Origin: Saccharomycopsis crataegensis
Taxonomy: Eukaryota > Ascomycota > Saccharomycetes > Ascoideales > Saccharomycopsidaceae
NCBI RefSeq assembly: GCF_037102585.1
Contig: NW_027043831.1
Location: 124,001-188,000, forward strand
Length of the DNA stretch: 64,000 nt
Direction of reading: 5' to 3'
Below the pieces are notes generated by a model. It worked only from the letters and a program-made list of their open reading frames with translations. It searched no databases and was not told the origin of the DNA. The position numbers and the translations under genes were made by a program. Shown one piece after another: positions 1-10,142 of the stretch (position 1 is its first letter; each line of letters opens with the position of its first letter).

Positions 1-253
1 CAAGAAATAAAACCAAGAAATGAAAAATTACACCGCTAACAAGAAAAAGAAAAAGATAATAATAGTAATAAAAAGAGTCGTTATAACTAGATAATTCATC
101 TAGCCAATGTATTTGTTGTTGCTTTTAGTTTTCCGAAACCAAAGAAAACATCAACATGTGAAAATTCATGATTATCCTTTGAAATAGTGATAATTATAGT
201 AATAAAAATCTCTCCATCACCTCCAACAATTGTTGAAAAAGAATCATCCCCAC

Positions 254-661
254 TCACTTGAAGAACTTCATAACTTTTTCAAAAAAACTCTTAGATTCTT
301 CACCCTCTAGGTTTTTCTGGGCAGAATCATGAGATTTGATATTCCTGATTTGGTTTCCAAACCCTCCTCTGCCTATACTCTTAACTGAATTCAACACTGG
401 CATTTCTTCGTAATGGAAGCTCCCGTGTCTACTGCCAGAACCTAGCTCATCAACTTCTGACGGCTTATTGTCTCTTATATTACCATAACCGCCTCGCGAG
501 ATCGAGAACTTCTTTTGGTCTGGAGGAAGGGCATGACCAGCCGACGATACTGGAATTAATTTTGGAGAGTGGTCTGCTGGGTCGGTTTTGAACATGTTGC
601 CACCACCGCCTCTGCCGATGGACCTGTAAGTGGGGGTTTCTTCTTTAGGGGGGTTTGTCAT
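254..661 (-). CDS. PAR32: Par32-like protein with GRGGxGN repeats (DUF3602 type)
   Basis: The 135-residue protein carries three spaced copies of a glycine-rich motif: SIGRGGGGN near the N-terminus, SISRGGYGN in the middle and SIGRGGFGN near the C-terminus, then a lysine/phenylalanine-rich tail. This is the signature of the fungal DUF3602 family, whose S. cerevisiae member Par32 is phosphorylated after rapamycin treatment and takes part in ammonium-transport control. The open frame extends upstream to 805, but that extension is a hydrophobic unrelated stretch; the methionine at 661 (MTNPPKEE), after an A-rich leader, gives the normal family start, so I chose it. It is divergent from PWP1, and a CACGTG lies about 135 bp upstream. 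Family assignment is good; orthology to Par32 itself is inferred. Confidence 0.68.
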   Translation of the reverse strand: MTNPPKEETPTYRSIGRGGGGNMFKTDPADHSPKLIPVSSAGHALPPDQKKFSISRGGYGNIRDNKPSEVDELGSGSRHGSFHYEEMPVLNSVKSIGRGGFGNQIRNIKSHDSAQKNLEGEESKSFFEKVMKFFK

Positions 662-1176
662 TTTTCTTTTATTGTCTGAGTAATTGTACTGGTTATTTTG
701 CTGTCTCTTTGAAAAAGAAGAAGAAAAGTAAGAAGCGTGTAGTAGAAGAACCACACAAATCATAATACACAGAAATAGTCCGGGGTCATCCCCCACACGT
801 GACACACATCACAAACACACACAGGAGCAACGTTAAACCACCACCAGAGTCTGTTAAAACACGTTATTTATATTTATATAGTGACAGACTGTTTCCAGGT
901 AACACTATAACTAAAAATATATTAAATATTCCCTCAAGTTATGCTCCCAAAAACCCCAATTATTATTCTGGTGTGAATAAACATGACGTCCCACCATTAT
1001 GGCACACATCGCCATCGTCCCCCCGGGTAAATTCACAGAAAAATTTTTTTTTTTTTTTTTTTTTTCTTCATCTCATCTGTGTGGGAAGAGTTTATCCATT
1101 ATCGTTTTTCTGGTAAATCACCATTATCATATTGCTTTTTTTTTTTTTTTCATTTTACCTTAATATCTAAGCACCA
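662..1176. other. Divergent promoter region between PAR32-like gene and PWP1
   Basis: This 515-bp spacer drives PAR32-like leftward and PWP1 rightward. It holds a CACGTG at 796-801, a TATATTTATATA-like stretch near 870, and long T tracts at about 1044-1065 and 1137-1150. ORFs in it are T-tract artefacts. Confidence 0.7.
1038..1078. promoter_or_regulatory. RRPE-like and PAC-like elements upstream of PWP1
   Basis: GAAAAATTTT (1038-1047) matches the RRPE consensus. CATCTCATCT (1069-1078) is the reverse complement of AGATGAGATG, the PAC core. The pair lies 100-140 bp before the PWP1 start. Paired PAC and RRPE boxes are the standard promoter signature of yeast ribosome-biogenesis genes (Stb3, Dot6/Tod6), and PWP1 is one. 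Confidence 0.55.
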
Positions 1177-2946
1177 ATGATCTCTGCCAATTGTTGGGTT
1201 CCAAGAGGTTTTGCCTCAGAATTTCCTGAGAAGTACGAGTTGGACGATGAAGAAATCGAACGTATCAATCAAATGGCCCAATTACAACTAGAAGACGCCC
1301 AACAAGATTTGGAAGACGCTACCGAAGAAAACGCTGACTCTGATGCCCCATCTAAGGCCGCCGAAGCCTCCAAAGCATTGAAATCTCAAGTTGATATCGA
1401 TGACGACTTGAAAGAATACGATTTTGAACATTACGACGATGATGAAAAAGACGAAGAAGGTCAAAAAGTTTCATTTATTCCAGGGTTATCCACCGCCCGT
1501 TTTGTTCAAGAAGACGAAGGAGCAGACCCATACTTGTCATTACCTACCGACGTAGACCAAAATGAAGATAAGCGTGATTTGCAAATATACCCAACCGATA
1601 ATTTGATCTTATCTGGTCGTACCGAAGATGACGTCTCATACTTGGACGTTTACGTTTATGACGATGGTGCTGGGGCTCCAGAAGGTGCCGAAGAAGATGA
1701 CAAGGACAAGTTGGATCCTGATGTGGAAAATGGAATGGTTAGAGAAAGCAATTTATATGTCCATCATGATTTGATGTTGCCTTCATTCCCATTGTGTACC
1801 GAGTGGTTGAACTTTAGACCAAATGGTACTAACGACAACAATAACATTGGTAATTTCGCGGCCATTGGGACTTTTGACCCACAAATCGAAATCTGGAACT
1901 TGGATTCCATAGACAGAGCGTTCCCAGATGCAATTTTGGGTGATCATCTGACATTAGATGGTTCTCTTTTGAAGAAAAATAAGAAGAAGGGTAAGAAGAG
2001 CGCCCATGTCACCACCCACCATACCGATGCTATCTTATCTTTAAGTCACAATAAAGCCCACAGAGCAGTTTTGGCTTCGTCGTCTGCCGATAAAACCGTC
2101 AAGTTGTGGGATTTGACTACCTGTGTCGCTGCCCGTAGTATGAACACAATCCATAATGGTAAATCTGTCAGTTCGATACAATGGCATCCAAACTTGACTC
2201 AAGCGGGAGCAGGATCTATCTTGCTTAGTGGTGGTTACGATAGTACCGTGGCGATTTCCGATGTTAGAATCTCTAATGAATCTGATATGGTGAAGCGCTG
2301 GACAGTTAACCCTGGTGAAGAAGTTGAAAACGTTAGATGGGGTGATCAATCCAATGACAATATTTTCTACGCCGGTACTGATGCCGGGGTCATTTACGGG
2401 TTTGATATCAGAAACGAAGGTAAAAAACCGCTCTGGAAATTACAAGCCCATGATTCTGGGATCTCTTCTTTGGAAGTCAACCAGTACGTTCCAGGGATGT
2501 TGGTCACCAGTGGTATGGGTGATAAATACGTTAAGTTGTGGAAAGTTCCAGTGGAAAGTATTGATAAAAGTACTATCAAGCCAAGCATGATTTTGTCCAG
2601 AGACTTGGGGGTTGGTAACGTGTTGTCGACCTCGTTTGCTGGGGATATTGAAGTTGCTGGCCACCTTGTTGCCGGAGGTGTCACTGGTCCATTGAAGATT
2701 TGGGATGCTTTCTCCAACAAAACCGTTAGAAAATCTTTCCGTGAACCATTGAAAGATTTACAAACTTTGGCTAGAGAACAAGCCAACAACAATGGTAGAG
2801 CATCGAGAATTGCCAGAAAATACAATAAAGACTCCAATGAACAAATGTTTGAAGCTGATGTTAGGGAAAATGAAGACAAAGAAGACGAAGAAGATGGAGG
2901 AGATGAAGAAGAACAAGATGATGATGAAATGGAGGATGATGAATAA
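1177..2946 (+). CDS. PWP1: Pwp1, WD-repeat 60S ribosome-assembly factor
   Basis: The 589-residue protein begins MISANCWVPRGFASEFPEKY, almost the S. cerevisiae Pwp1 N-terminus, and keeps the IDDDLKEYDFEHYDDD segment that follows. WD repeats occupy roughly residues 200-510, with clear units ending VKLWDLTT, VAISDVR, VKLWKVP and LKIWDAF. The last 40 residues are almost purely acidic (Asp/Glu). Pwp1 is a nucleolar protein needed for early pre-60S assembly and 25S rRNA processing. The length is close to the yeast protein. The PAC/RRPE pair upstream agrees with ribosome-biogenesis regulation. It converges with FAP7, another ribosome-assembly gene. A single in-frame CTG that I noted (GDH-CTG-TLDGS) lies in a low-conservation loop. 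Confidence 0.96.
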   Translation: MISANCWVPRGFASEFPEKYELDDEEIERINQMAQLQLEDAQQDLEDATEENADSDAPSKAAEASKALKSQVDIDDDLKEYDFEHYDDDEKDEEGQKVSFIPGLSTARFVQEDEGADPYLSLPTDVDQNEDKRDLQIYPTDNLILSGRTEDDVSYLDVYVYDDGAGAPEGAEEDDKDKLDPDVENGMVRESNLYVHHDLMLPSFPLCTEWLNFRPNGTNDNNNIGNFAAIGTFDPQIEIWNLDSIDRAFPDAILGDHLTLDGSLLKKNKKKGKKSAHVTTHHTDAILSLSHNKAHRAVLASSSADKTVKLWDLTTCVAARSMNTIHNGKSVSSIQWHPNLTQAGAGSILLSGGYDSTVAISDVRISNESDMVKRWTVNPGEEVENVRWGDQSNDNIFYAGTDAGVIYGFDIRNEGKKPLWKLQAHDSGISSLEVNQYVPGMLVTSGMGDKYVKLWKVPVESIDKSTIKPSMILSRDLGVGNVLSTSFAGDIEVAGHLVAGGVTGPLKIWDAFSNKTVRKSFREPLKDLQTLAREQANNNGRASRIARKYNKDSNEQMFEADVRENEDKEDEEDGGDEEEQDDDEMEDDE

Positions 2947-3275
2947 GTAAACAAAAAAAAAAAAGAATATTATATATAAGAAAATAAAAAATTTCATTAC
3001 GGTTATGTACAAATAGAATTTGTTTTCATTGCATTCATTTTTTTTTTTTTTTTCATTATTATTTTTTTCGTTTGTTATTTTTCTTTCCACTTTTTCTTTT
3101 TGTAGTAACATCTGTCGGAATAACTATATTATAAAGCATTTATCATTTATCGTTTGTTAATTTATCCATTTGTAAGGCAAAAAAAAAAAACTATACATAA
3201 TTTAGTTCCCACAGCGCATGTATCTATGCACTGAGGAGCTGGGAAATCGTGAAATAAAAAATCATAAAAATACAT
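2947..3275. other. Convergent 3' spacer between PWP1 and FAP7
   Basis: The 329-bp spacer is A/T-rich with several homopolymer runs and TATATA stretches typical of yeast 3'-end formation signals. I see no gene in it. Confidence 0.6.
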
Positions 3276-3860
3276 CTATTCATCGTCGCTATCTTCATCA
3301 TCACTCCCCGGTTGGAATTCATTGGAGACTCCTTCAGGGTGATCTTTCTGCCACATTTCAACCCATTGGGATATTCTAGCGACATTTTCCTCGATCTGAT
3401 CAACATCATCACTTCTCAATTCGATCACCACTTCTGACTTATAACTGTCTCTGGCTTCTTGGATCAAAATATCCATGATTTCCACATCAAGGTTCTCCTG
3501 GATTTTGTTTTCCTTGTATCCTCTCTTGGACAATCTGCTGAACAAGATAGAATTGTCGCATCTCAACACAATCACCAAATCAATCAAGCGTTCAGGGAAC
3601 ACTTCGCATACGTGCCAGTCGACAATAACCCCACCTTTTTCTAATTCCGGCTCAAGGGCGTCCAAGAGCTTATCTTCATCGACGATATCAGAATCTCTGA
3701 CCTGGTCGTGTCCGTCGATACAATTGTTCTCTTTGGCATATTCACTAATGCTAATATGTTTTAATTGCAGAAGTTGCTGGGCCAATAATGCAGCGTGGCT
3801 TGTTTTCCCACACCCCGGGGTACCAGTAATGATGATATTTGGCAACAGTCTAGTAGACAT
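3276..3860 (-). CDS. FAP7: Fap7, adenylate kinase-like ATPase for 40S maturation
   Basis: The 194-residue protein has the P-loop GTPGCGKT at residues 13-20, the VIVDWHVCEVFPERLIDLV block and VVLRCDN, all diagnostic of Fap7/hCINAP. A C-terminal EFQPGSDDEDSDDE acidic tail matches the yeast tail. Fap7 is a nuclear NMP kinase-type ATPase that binds uS11 (Rps14) and is required for cytoplasmic 20S to 18S rRNA processing. Length is equal to the family norm. It converges on PWP1. The one CTG codon I found is at a variable position in the helix after the P-loop. Upstream is a long A/T tract (about 3930-3975), possibly a nucleosome-depleted promoter. Confidence 0.96.
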   Translation of the reverse strand: MSTRLLPNIIITGTPGCGKTSHAALLAQQLLQLKHISISEYAKENNCIDGHDQVRDSDIVDEDKLLDALEPELEKGGVIVDWHVCEVFPERLIDLVIVLRCDNSILFSRLSKRGYKENKIQENLDVEIMDILIQEARDSYKSEVVIELRSDDVDQIEENVARISQWVEMWQKDHPEGVSNEFQPGSDDEDSDDE

Positions 3861-5074
3861 TTTTTTCTGAAGCTAGCTATAGAACTGGTATATAATATAA
3901 ATATAAGTATAAATATAAAAGAATATTGAAAAAAAAAAAATTTGAGAGGTTTTTTTTTTTTTTTTTTTTTTTTTCATTTTAGATGATGCACCATTACTGT
4001 GGTACATCTCTCTTGTGTATGTATTTGCAGATAAATGAATGAATGAATTGTATATTGACGAGTCACAGAGGTCTTTGTTAATGGTTTTTGGCACTATATC
4101 TCAAATACTAAGTATTTTCAAAGTAGTGACCATACCGAATTCTGGGGAGAATAATAAAAATCAATAAAATAATAAAAACCAGGTAAACCAAATAATTCAA
4201 AAAAAAAAAAGAACAATTAAAACCTAAACAATTAAACCGAGTAAACCAATTGAATCAAATCAAATAAACCATAAGATAGAAACGATATTATGCAGCAAAA
4301 TGTACTAATTTCAAAAAAAAAATAAAAAATAGTCGCTACTGGTCGGTCAATACGTCAACAGTTTTCTAGGGGTTATGCTTCTTTATTCATTGTATGGCAG
4401 CCTCTCAGCTCTTAACCTGCGTTGATGGCTTTAATTCTGAAAGTTGATCACATTATTGCTACTCAGGGGGGGAGGGGGGAAACTATCAAAGCACTTGATG
4501 ATAAATTGAACATCTACTGTGAATTTCTTAGTGTTAAGCTTGACTCCCATGACTCTCAGAAATGTTCTTTGTAATACTAACACCTCAATGAAATGTTGAA
4601 GAAATTAAATATGTGAGAAACAAATTCTGACACCTTTACTTCAAATTATATTTGTTAGCGTCATCCTTGTGAATTTCATCGCTGTTATACTCCAAGCAAA
4701 TGTCAGACTAGTTCTGGTGATGATTAGCCTTTCATTCATGAATTTACTAATATTTGCCAAGAAATAGCAGAAAATGAAAATACCTAAGCTAAAATATCCA
4801 GTCACTTAAGTATTACATCAGAATAACACTGTTCCGATGACATTATAAACCACTTTCCAACATAGATTCTTACGTTTGGTTGTTGTATTCTGCTCTATAG
4901 AAGGAGAGGAACCTCGTGCTTTGCCCAGAGTGCGCGTAACACTTGACAGTTGTGCAGGGTAACTGATACGAGCTTTGGCGCTTTTTTTGACCACCAACTT
5001 TTAGGAAGCATGGTGATAATGCCAAAGTGATCAAACATAGTTCATTCAAGGAAGAAGCAAGAACAAAGACAATA
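3861..5074. other. 1.2-kb spacer, promoters of FAP7 and CDC36
   Basis: The stretch separates the divergent FAP7 and CDC36. It contains poly(A)/poly(T) runs near 3930-3975 and 4200, and a G-rich GGGGGGGAGGGGGG patch near 4467. Short ORFs here are low-complexity and unsupported. I looked for a tRNA B box and snoRNA boxes without finding a convincing set. Confidence 0.55.
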
Positions 5075-5374
5075 ATGGGTAAGTCATTGGGATTATTCTC
5101 ATTCCTAATAAATCCATGATCACTACAACGTGAATTGGTATCAAGGATCATTGTTTTTTTTTTTTTTTTTTTTATAATCAGGATGTATTCTTGTATTCTG
5201 TGTATATATATACTAACCATTTTATATATGTATAGCCACAAACTGGGGTGCTGGGAATATAGGAAACAGCGGCAACTTTGGTAGTTTTGGGAACTTTGGG
5301 AACTTCGGCCAAGCCCCAACGATTGCCAACGGTGGTGCTACAAGTAGTAGCGTTGATTTGACGCAGAAGCAAGG

Positions 5375-5409
<35 letters not shown>

Positions 5410-6251
5410 TCACATTAGCCAACACAACCCCAATAGGAGGCCACGGGGATGTCAATGGATCTACCAATGGCAACAGAGATCAGCTGCTGATGATCTTGCC
5501 TCCGGGGCTACAGAAAGTCTCTGGGAAATCCCCAATAAATAATGGTGGATCATCAACCGATGGACAAGATCAAATGTCGGCAGATGGAGAAGCTATGGAT
5601 ATCACCCAGAACAATAATAATAACAGCAATAATAGTAATACCCTCAATAACGACAGCAGTGGTGGCAAAAGTCTTATACCTGCTGCTGCTGCCGCCGATG
5701 ATGACGATAGTAATTTGACGGATATTGATAGATTTGGGTTGAAAGGATTATTACCATTATTTAGAATGTCGAATCAAGGAGTGGCCAAGCTTGCCATGGG
5801 CACTGATTTGTTGATGTCTGGATTGGATTTGGATGACAATGAAGAGAGCTTGTCAAGCACGTTCCAATCGCCATGGGTAGAAACCTCTATTAAAGACGTT
5901 GAGCCGGCGTACAAGTTGCCAGAATCAGTGAGAGAATTAAACGATATCAAGTTCAAAGAAATTCATTTACAACCGGCAGAAAACCGTATCGGAAATTTCC
6001 CGGAAGATACGTTATTTTTCATTTTCTATTCGAAGCCAAAGGATATTTTACAAGAATTGGCCGCCAGAGAATTGAGAGAAAGAAATTGGAGATTCCATAA
6101 AGTATTGAAAGTATGGTTAGCGAAAGTTAAAGACGTTGAACCAATCCAAGAAGGCCCATCGGCAGAAAGAGGACTCTACACGTTTTTCGATCCACAAAAT
6201 TGGCAAAAAGTCACCAAAGAATTTGTATTGGAATATAGTGCAGTGTTGTGA
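5075..6251 (+). CDS. CDC36: Cdc36/Not2, CCR4-NOT subunit, with intron after codon 1
   Basis: Exon 1 is just ATGG (5075-5078). The intron runs 5079-5235 with GTAAGT, a TACTAAC branch at 5211-5217 and TATAG. Exon 2 is 5236-6251, giving 339 residues starting MATNWGAGN. Without the splice the reading frame has no good ATG, so the intron is well supported. The N-terminal half is low complexity (Gly/Asn repeats, AAT-encoded Asn runs). The C-terminal half is a NOT2/3/5 domain: FQSPWVE, then FPEDTLFFIFYSKPKDILQE, RNWRFHKVLKVW and GLYTFFDPQNWQKVTKEF. Not2 joins Not1 and Not5 in the CCR4-NOT deadenylation and transcription complex. It is longer than S. cerevisiae Cdc36 (191 residues) because of the N-terminal extension. 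Confidence 0.93.
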
Positions 6252-6407
6252 TAGGAAAAATATTTTTTCTTTTTTTCTTTCACTTTTTTTTTTAATATCC
6301 CCATTAATTGGGAAGGTTTTATATTTAATGATCTAAGGTAATAAACACAATGTAATCTAGTATTTTATTAATTTTTTTTTTTTGTAGTGAGAGAAGAGCA
6401 ACAAAGA

Positions 6408-7595
6408 TCACTTTCCAAGATTGGTCATAATAGTATCCACATTTTTCAATTTATTTGCATAACTATCATTCTTGTTATTTTTATAGTTTTTATAGATTGC
6501 TGATTTCAAATAACATTTTGTATCTTGACGGCGGTAGCGACGTTGTTTAAGAACCGTTGACGAGGTTTGTTCTTTGCTAGGGGTAATAATTTTCCTACGG
6601 TAATGATGTTTACGCGACATCTTTGATCCGTAGTGGTGGGATAATACCAAAGTCTTGTTGACTAATGCCTCGACTACTTTGGAGCTGAACCCGAAAGCGG
6701 TCCATAAACATCGTTTCACGATTGCCACTACTCTATCACGTACAAAGAACGGGGTTTCTGCCCATTCTCGTTTAGGTAACACTATTCCATTAACATTATC
6801 TTTGCTTCGGAGATAGGCATCGTCACAAATCGAGTAATTCAACTCGTCGGCGATTTTATGGATGATATCAAGAAGGTCTGCTAATTCTCGCACTTCCAAC
6901 TGAAGTGCCTCGGCGTACTGGCTGTCAAAATCCATATCGCCAATGCCGCCATCGATCTTATACCGGCAAGCGTAACCTTCCAATAAATTCAATTCTCGGA
7001 AAAGTGCATTAGACGTCTTGGATTTAGAGTTATTCCAAAGATCTTTGGTGGTGTACTTTAACAGTTTGAACTTTTTAAAACAGATGGCCGAGTACTTGAA
7101 ACTTATGAATTGTCCGTAGAGATCGTTGTTCTTGATTTCGAAACTTTCATTGAACTCTCGTGAATCATATTGAATGAAAAGATCATTGAGTTGGCTCTTC
7201 AGAAACTCACCAAATACACGGTGTTTGAATTTTTCCGGTTGTTGCTTGGAGTAGATCTCAATCTGTCGATGGATATCTCCAACATTTTTAGTTGGTTTCG
7301 TTTTGAAATATGCCCCAACTAGATCTACCAACTGCTTTTCTGTTTGTCTTTGAAATCTCTTTGATAGCTCATCGACGAATTTGAGTTTTTCTTTGCGACT
7401 ATAATGATCTAAAAATGATAAATCCGGGAAACCATAGTTATTTTCAGGTTTTTCAAACTCCCAAAAATCATCTAAGTCCTCATCTTCCTCATCGACATGG
7501 GAAAACGCACCCAAGATGCAACTACTCATCAGACGAATCTTTCCATGATCCATCATTTTGATCTTAGTTTGGAACAGGATCATCAGACTAGCCAT
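6408..7595 (-). CDS. Unrecognised 395-residue protein, acidic start and basic end
   Basis: I do not recognise this protein. It reads as a real gene: 395 codons open, mixed composition, no low complexity. Residues about 34-50 are acidic and aromatic (DEEDEDLDDFWEFE). The centre (roughly 60-300) looks alpha-helical, with regularly spaced Leu, Lys and Glu. The last 75 residues are strongly basic (KMSRKHHYRRK, KQRRYRRQ), suggesting nuclear or nucleic-acid-associated function. No membrane segment or signal peptide is evident. The true start could be one of the downstream methionines at residues 5, 14, 15 or 23. It converges with CDC36 (156-bp spacer). A CACGTG at 7878-7883 is about 280 bp upstream. 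Confidence 0.7.
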   Translation of the reverse strand: MASLMILFQTKIKMMDHGKIRLMSSCILGAFSHVDEEDEDLDDFWEFEKPENNYGFPDLSFLDHYSRKEKLKFVDELSKRFQRQTEKQLVDLVGAYFKTKPTKNVGDIHRQIEIYSKQQPEKFKHRVFGEFLKSQLNDLFIQYDSREFNESFEIKNNDLYGQFISFKYSAICFKKFKLLKYTTKDLWNNSKSKTSNALFRELNLLEGYACRYKIDGGIGDMDFDSQYAEALQLEVRELADLLDIIHKIADELNYSICDDAYLRSKDNVNGIVLPKREWAETPFFVRDRVVAIVKRCLWTAFGFSSKVVEALVNKTLVLSHHYGSKMSRKHHYRRKIITPSKEQTSSTVLKQRRYRRQDTKCYLKSAIYKNYKNNKNDSYANKLKNVDTIMTNLGK

Positions 7596-8036
7596 CGTAT
7601 CTATCTATGTTGCAAAAAATGTATCTATTAAAAAAAAGTGTTGGTCGAAAAGATAAATATAGGAAGAAAATAAATGAGTGATAAAATAGAAAGATTCAAG
7701 ATTTGGGGTCACCACCCATCCTTTTATTTGGATTTTTTTTTTTTCATAGATATAGCAAAGCAAAGCAACCATAAATGAATGAAAATTTTTTTTTTTTAAT
7801 ATAAATAGCTATAATAGCAGTAGCAAGAAAACCCAATCAGCAATACTTATCCAATTTTTATGCATGCTATGCAAAGTCACGTGGACAAATTAGCTCTGCT
7901 AATTCACTGGGGAGATCTGTTTTTTTTGCCAGTTCTCCAAAACTCTTGCGATTACTCACAGAAATATTCATTAATGACTATTTATTGATGTAGTTGTGTT
8001 ATCATCTGACTCAAAAAAAAACCACACATCATTTAA
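7596..8036. other. Spacer between SET-domain gene end and 395-residue gene start
   Basis: The 441-bp spacer contains A/T runs and a CACGTG at 7878-7883 inside GTCACGTGG. It serves as the promoter of the leftward gene and the terminator of the SET-domain gene. No other feature is seen. Confidence 0.5.
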
Positions 8037-10142
8037 TTATTCTTCATTATCTCCAAATTCCTCGCTGTTATCGGTTAGCAACGGAATCATTCTCATATCA
8101 TTCCAATAATCACAATACTGTTGCTTGCTAATCGTAAAGATATTTTTATCGCTGTTTTGTAAAGCTTGCTTGAGAGCCACTAGACAATCTTCTTCAAGCT
8201 TTATGATGTCTTTCAACACCGATGGCGCATTATCGAAGTTACCCATGAAAAAATCATCAGCAATTTCTATTTTCAAATTGGTCAACTGCAATAATCTATA
8301 AGGTACGTAAACATCCCCAATAAACTCCTTGAAATTTTTTAGTGATTGGTTTTCACACTCGGCAGCACCATTATTGAGGGCATCACGCAATTCTGATAAA
8401 CTACTTGGATAAAATTTCGATTTTTTATTTTTTGGTAAGTAGAACCCGTTCTGAGTGGTAACTTCCACATAACTTCTTTTATGATAATTCAAAATCTTCC
8501 CGTATTCCTTGACCGATTTATACCCTGCAGATTTGGCTTCGTCTTTGTTGTAGAATTTATCAAAACACGACTCATTGTATTTCAATTTATTAATATTTGG
8601 GTGGAATAACGTCAATAGATCTTCGACAGATTGCAGTTTTGATGAGTCTCCATTATTATTATATCTCGGAAGTAAATTTATTTTATCCACGGCGATTTCC
8701 CCATTTTGATTGAATTTCAATATGAGTTGGAAAGTTGGCAAAATTTTGAACCACTTGCAAAGTTCAGGAAACATTGGATGCAACAATTCACCAGCGAATA
8801 AAGATTCATCCTTGGACTGATCAATCGAGGTAAGGGAAACCTCCCAAACATCAGTGTTGTTTAGGTCTGTTGGGGTAAACCCATATTGGCAAAGAAAACT
8901 AACTGCTTTGGAAACATCATAAGAAATGAAAATTTCAAATTCTTTTTGGCCCGGATGGTTTGCCATTTGGTACTTTAATGCCAGGACATCGATCTTTAAT
9001 ATTGGATTCCCATCTGTGTTGACATCGAATTTGGAATTATAATATTGTTTAGAGTTACTGTGGTTGGCAAAGTCCAAGATGGGAACAAGAGTAGTATCGG
9101 TAGTGAAATCTTTTGAATTATGAACAATATCCAAATCCTTGAGCTCTTGATTTAAACTGTGAGGGATTTCTAGACACCTAGAACTTACTATGGCAAAACA
9201 TTGATGGAAAGATTGCAAAGATAGTAAATGGGTTTGAATGTACTGACTATAAATTTCATCATCATCATTTTCATTTTCATTTTCATGGTGGAGAAGTTTG
9301 AATGCCGATGAAATTCTATCGATGATATCTTCATAATGGAAGTACCGGTTCATCAATGCTTTTTCACAAGTGGCTCCAATAAGACCATGGGGGTATGATT
9401 TGGTGAAATGGTACACCAAATCATCATTGTCAGCGTCGGGGTCATCGATAGTCGAGCCATTTTTAAATTTCACGATATTTTCAATGGTTGGGATAGCGGT
9501 GGTTTCACTAAATAAGATATTGAGGTAATCATCCCAGATTGCTAATTTTGAGTGCTGGAAAAAATCGATAAAGGTGGCGGAATATGAATAATGATGGTGG
9601 GTAAAATAGTTGACCATGTAAGTACGATAGTTTTGATAAACTTTCAAACAAACAAGAATTGATTCGTCGATTGCCGATTCTCTGACGTCATCTTTGGTTT
9701 TGTTGATGATGGGGATGATTAGTTGTTTGGCCTTGACGATGGTGAAATTCACTTGTTGGCTATCGATGATTTGGTTGTTGAAATCTTGGATTTTTTCCAA
9801 ATTGTTGTTCCAAAACGAGTCACAGCGGGATTTTTCTTGTTCGAAGCATTGCTTGAATGTTTCCATAGATATGGTTTGTTGTGTCGGGACTGTTAAAACG
9901 GTGATGTAGTCATCATCAATTGTGTCTAGTTGCAATGATTCAGCGTCAATGAATAACGCGGTGCCACCCCCGGTGACCACACTTTTATCTATGGTAAATC
10001 CGGGATGGCATAATATTTTTTTTTGATCAATGAAGCGATGATGGAAATCTGAAGGAGATGCGAACCCCAATCCTGTTGAAATGGAGTTGTTTATTTCTGT
10101 GTGCGCTGTCATGCTGGGGATAATAATGTGATGGATATTCAC
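8037..10142 (-). CDS. SET-domain protein lysine methyltransferase (Rkm/Efm1/Ctm1-type)
   Basis: The 701-residue protein shows the split SET domain of the yeast non-histone methyltransferases. An early GGGTALF stretch (about residues 58-64) fits the first SET motif. Near the middle are VSSRCLEIP, then LVPILDFANHSN (the NHS motif), FEIFISYD and QYGFTP. The C-terminal half is long and helical, as in the Rubisco-LSMT substrate-binding domain. Such enzymes methylate ribosomal proteins (Rkm1, Rkm2), eEF1A (Efm1) or cytochrome c (Ctm1). I cannot tell which substrate applies, so I give no symbol. A start at residue 11 (MTAHTEIN) is also possible. Length exceeds the about 585 residues of S. cerevisiae Efm1/Ctm1 because of low-complexity Asp/Asn insertions. 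Confidence 0.75.
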   Translation of the reverse strand: MNIHHIIIPSMTAHTEINNSISTGLGFASPSDFHHRFIDQKKILCHPGFTIDKSVVTGGGTALFIDAESLQLDTIDDDYITVLTVPTQQTISMETFKQCFEQEKSRCDSFWNNNLEKIQDFNNQIIDSQQVNFTIVKAKQLIIPIINKTKDDVRESAIDESILVCLKVYQNYRTYMVNYFTHHHYSYSATFIDFFQHSKLAIWDDYLNILFSETTAIPTIENIVKFKNGSTIDDPDADNDDLVYHFTKSYPHGLIGATCEKALMNRYFHYEDIIDRISSAFKLLHHENENENDDDEIYSQYIQTHLLSLQSFHQCFAIVSSRCLEIPHSLNQELKDLDIVHNSKDFTTDTTLVPILDFANHSNSKQYYNSKFDVNTDGNPILKIDVLALKYQMANHPGQKEFEIFISYDVSKAVSFLCQYGFTPTDLNNTDVWEVSLTSIDQSKDESLFAGELLHPMFPELCKWFKILPTFQLILKFNQNGEIAVDKINLLPRYNNNGDSSKLQSVEDLLTLFHPNINKLKYNESCFDKFYNKDEAKSAGYKSVKEYGKILNYHKRSYVEVTTQNGFYLPKNKKSKFYPSSLSELRDALNNGAAECENQSLKNFKEFIGDVYVPYRLLQLTNLKIEIADDFFMGNFDNAPSVLKDIIKLEEDCLVALKQALQNSDKNIFTISKQQYCDYWNDMRMIPLLTDNSEEFGDNEE

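Noticed and set aside
3873-4094. Small ORF with a poly-Lys core
   Set aside because: It is created by a poly(T) tract on the opposite strand.
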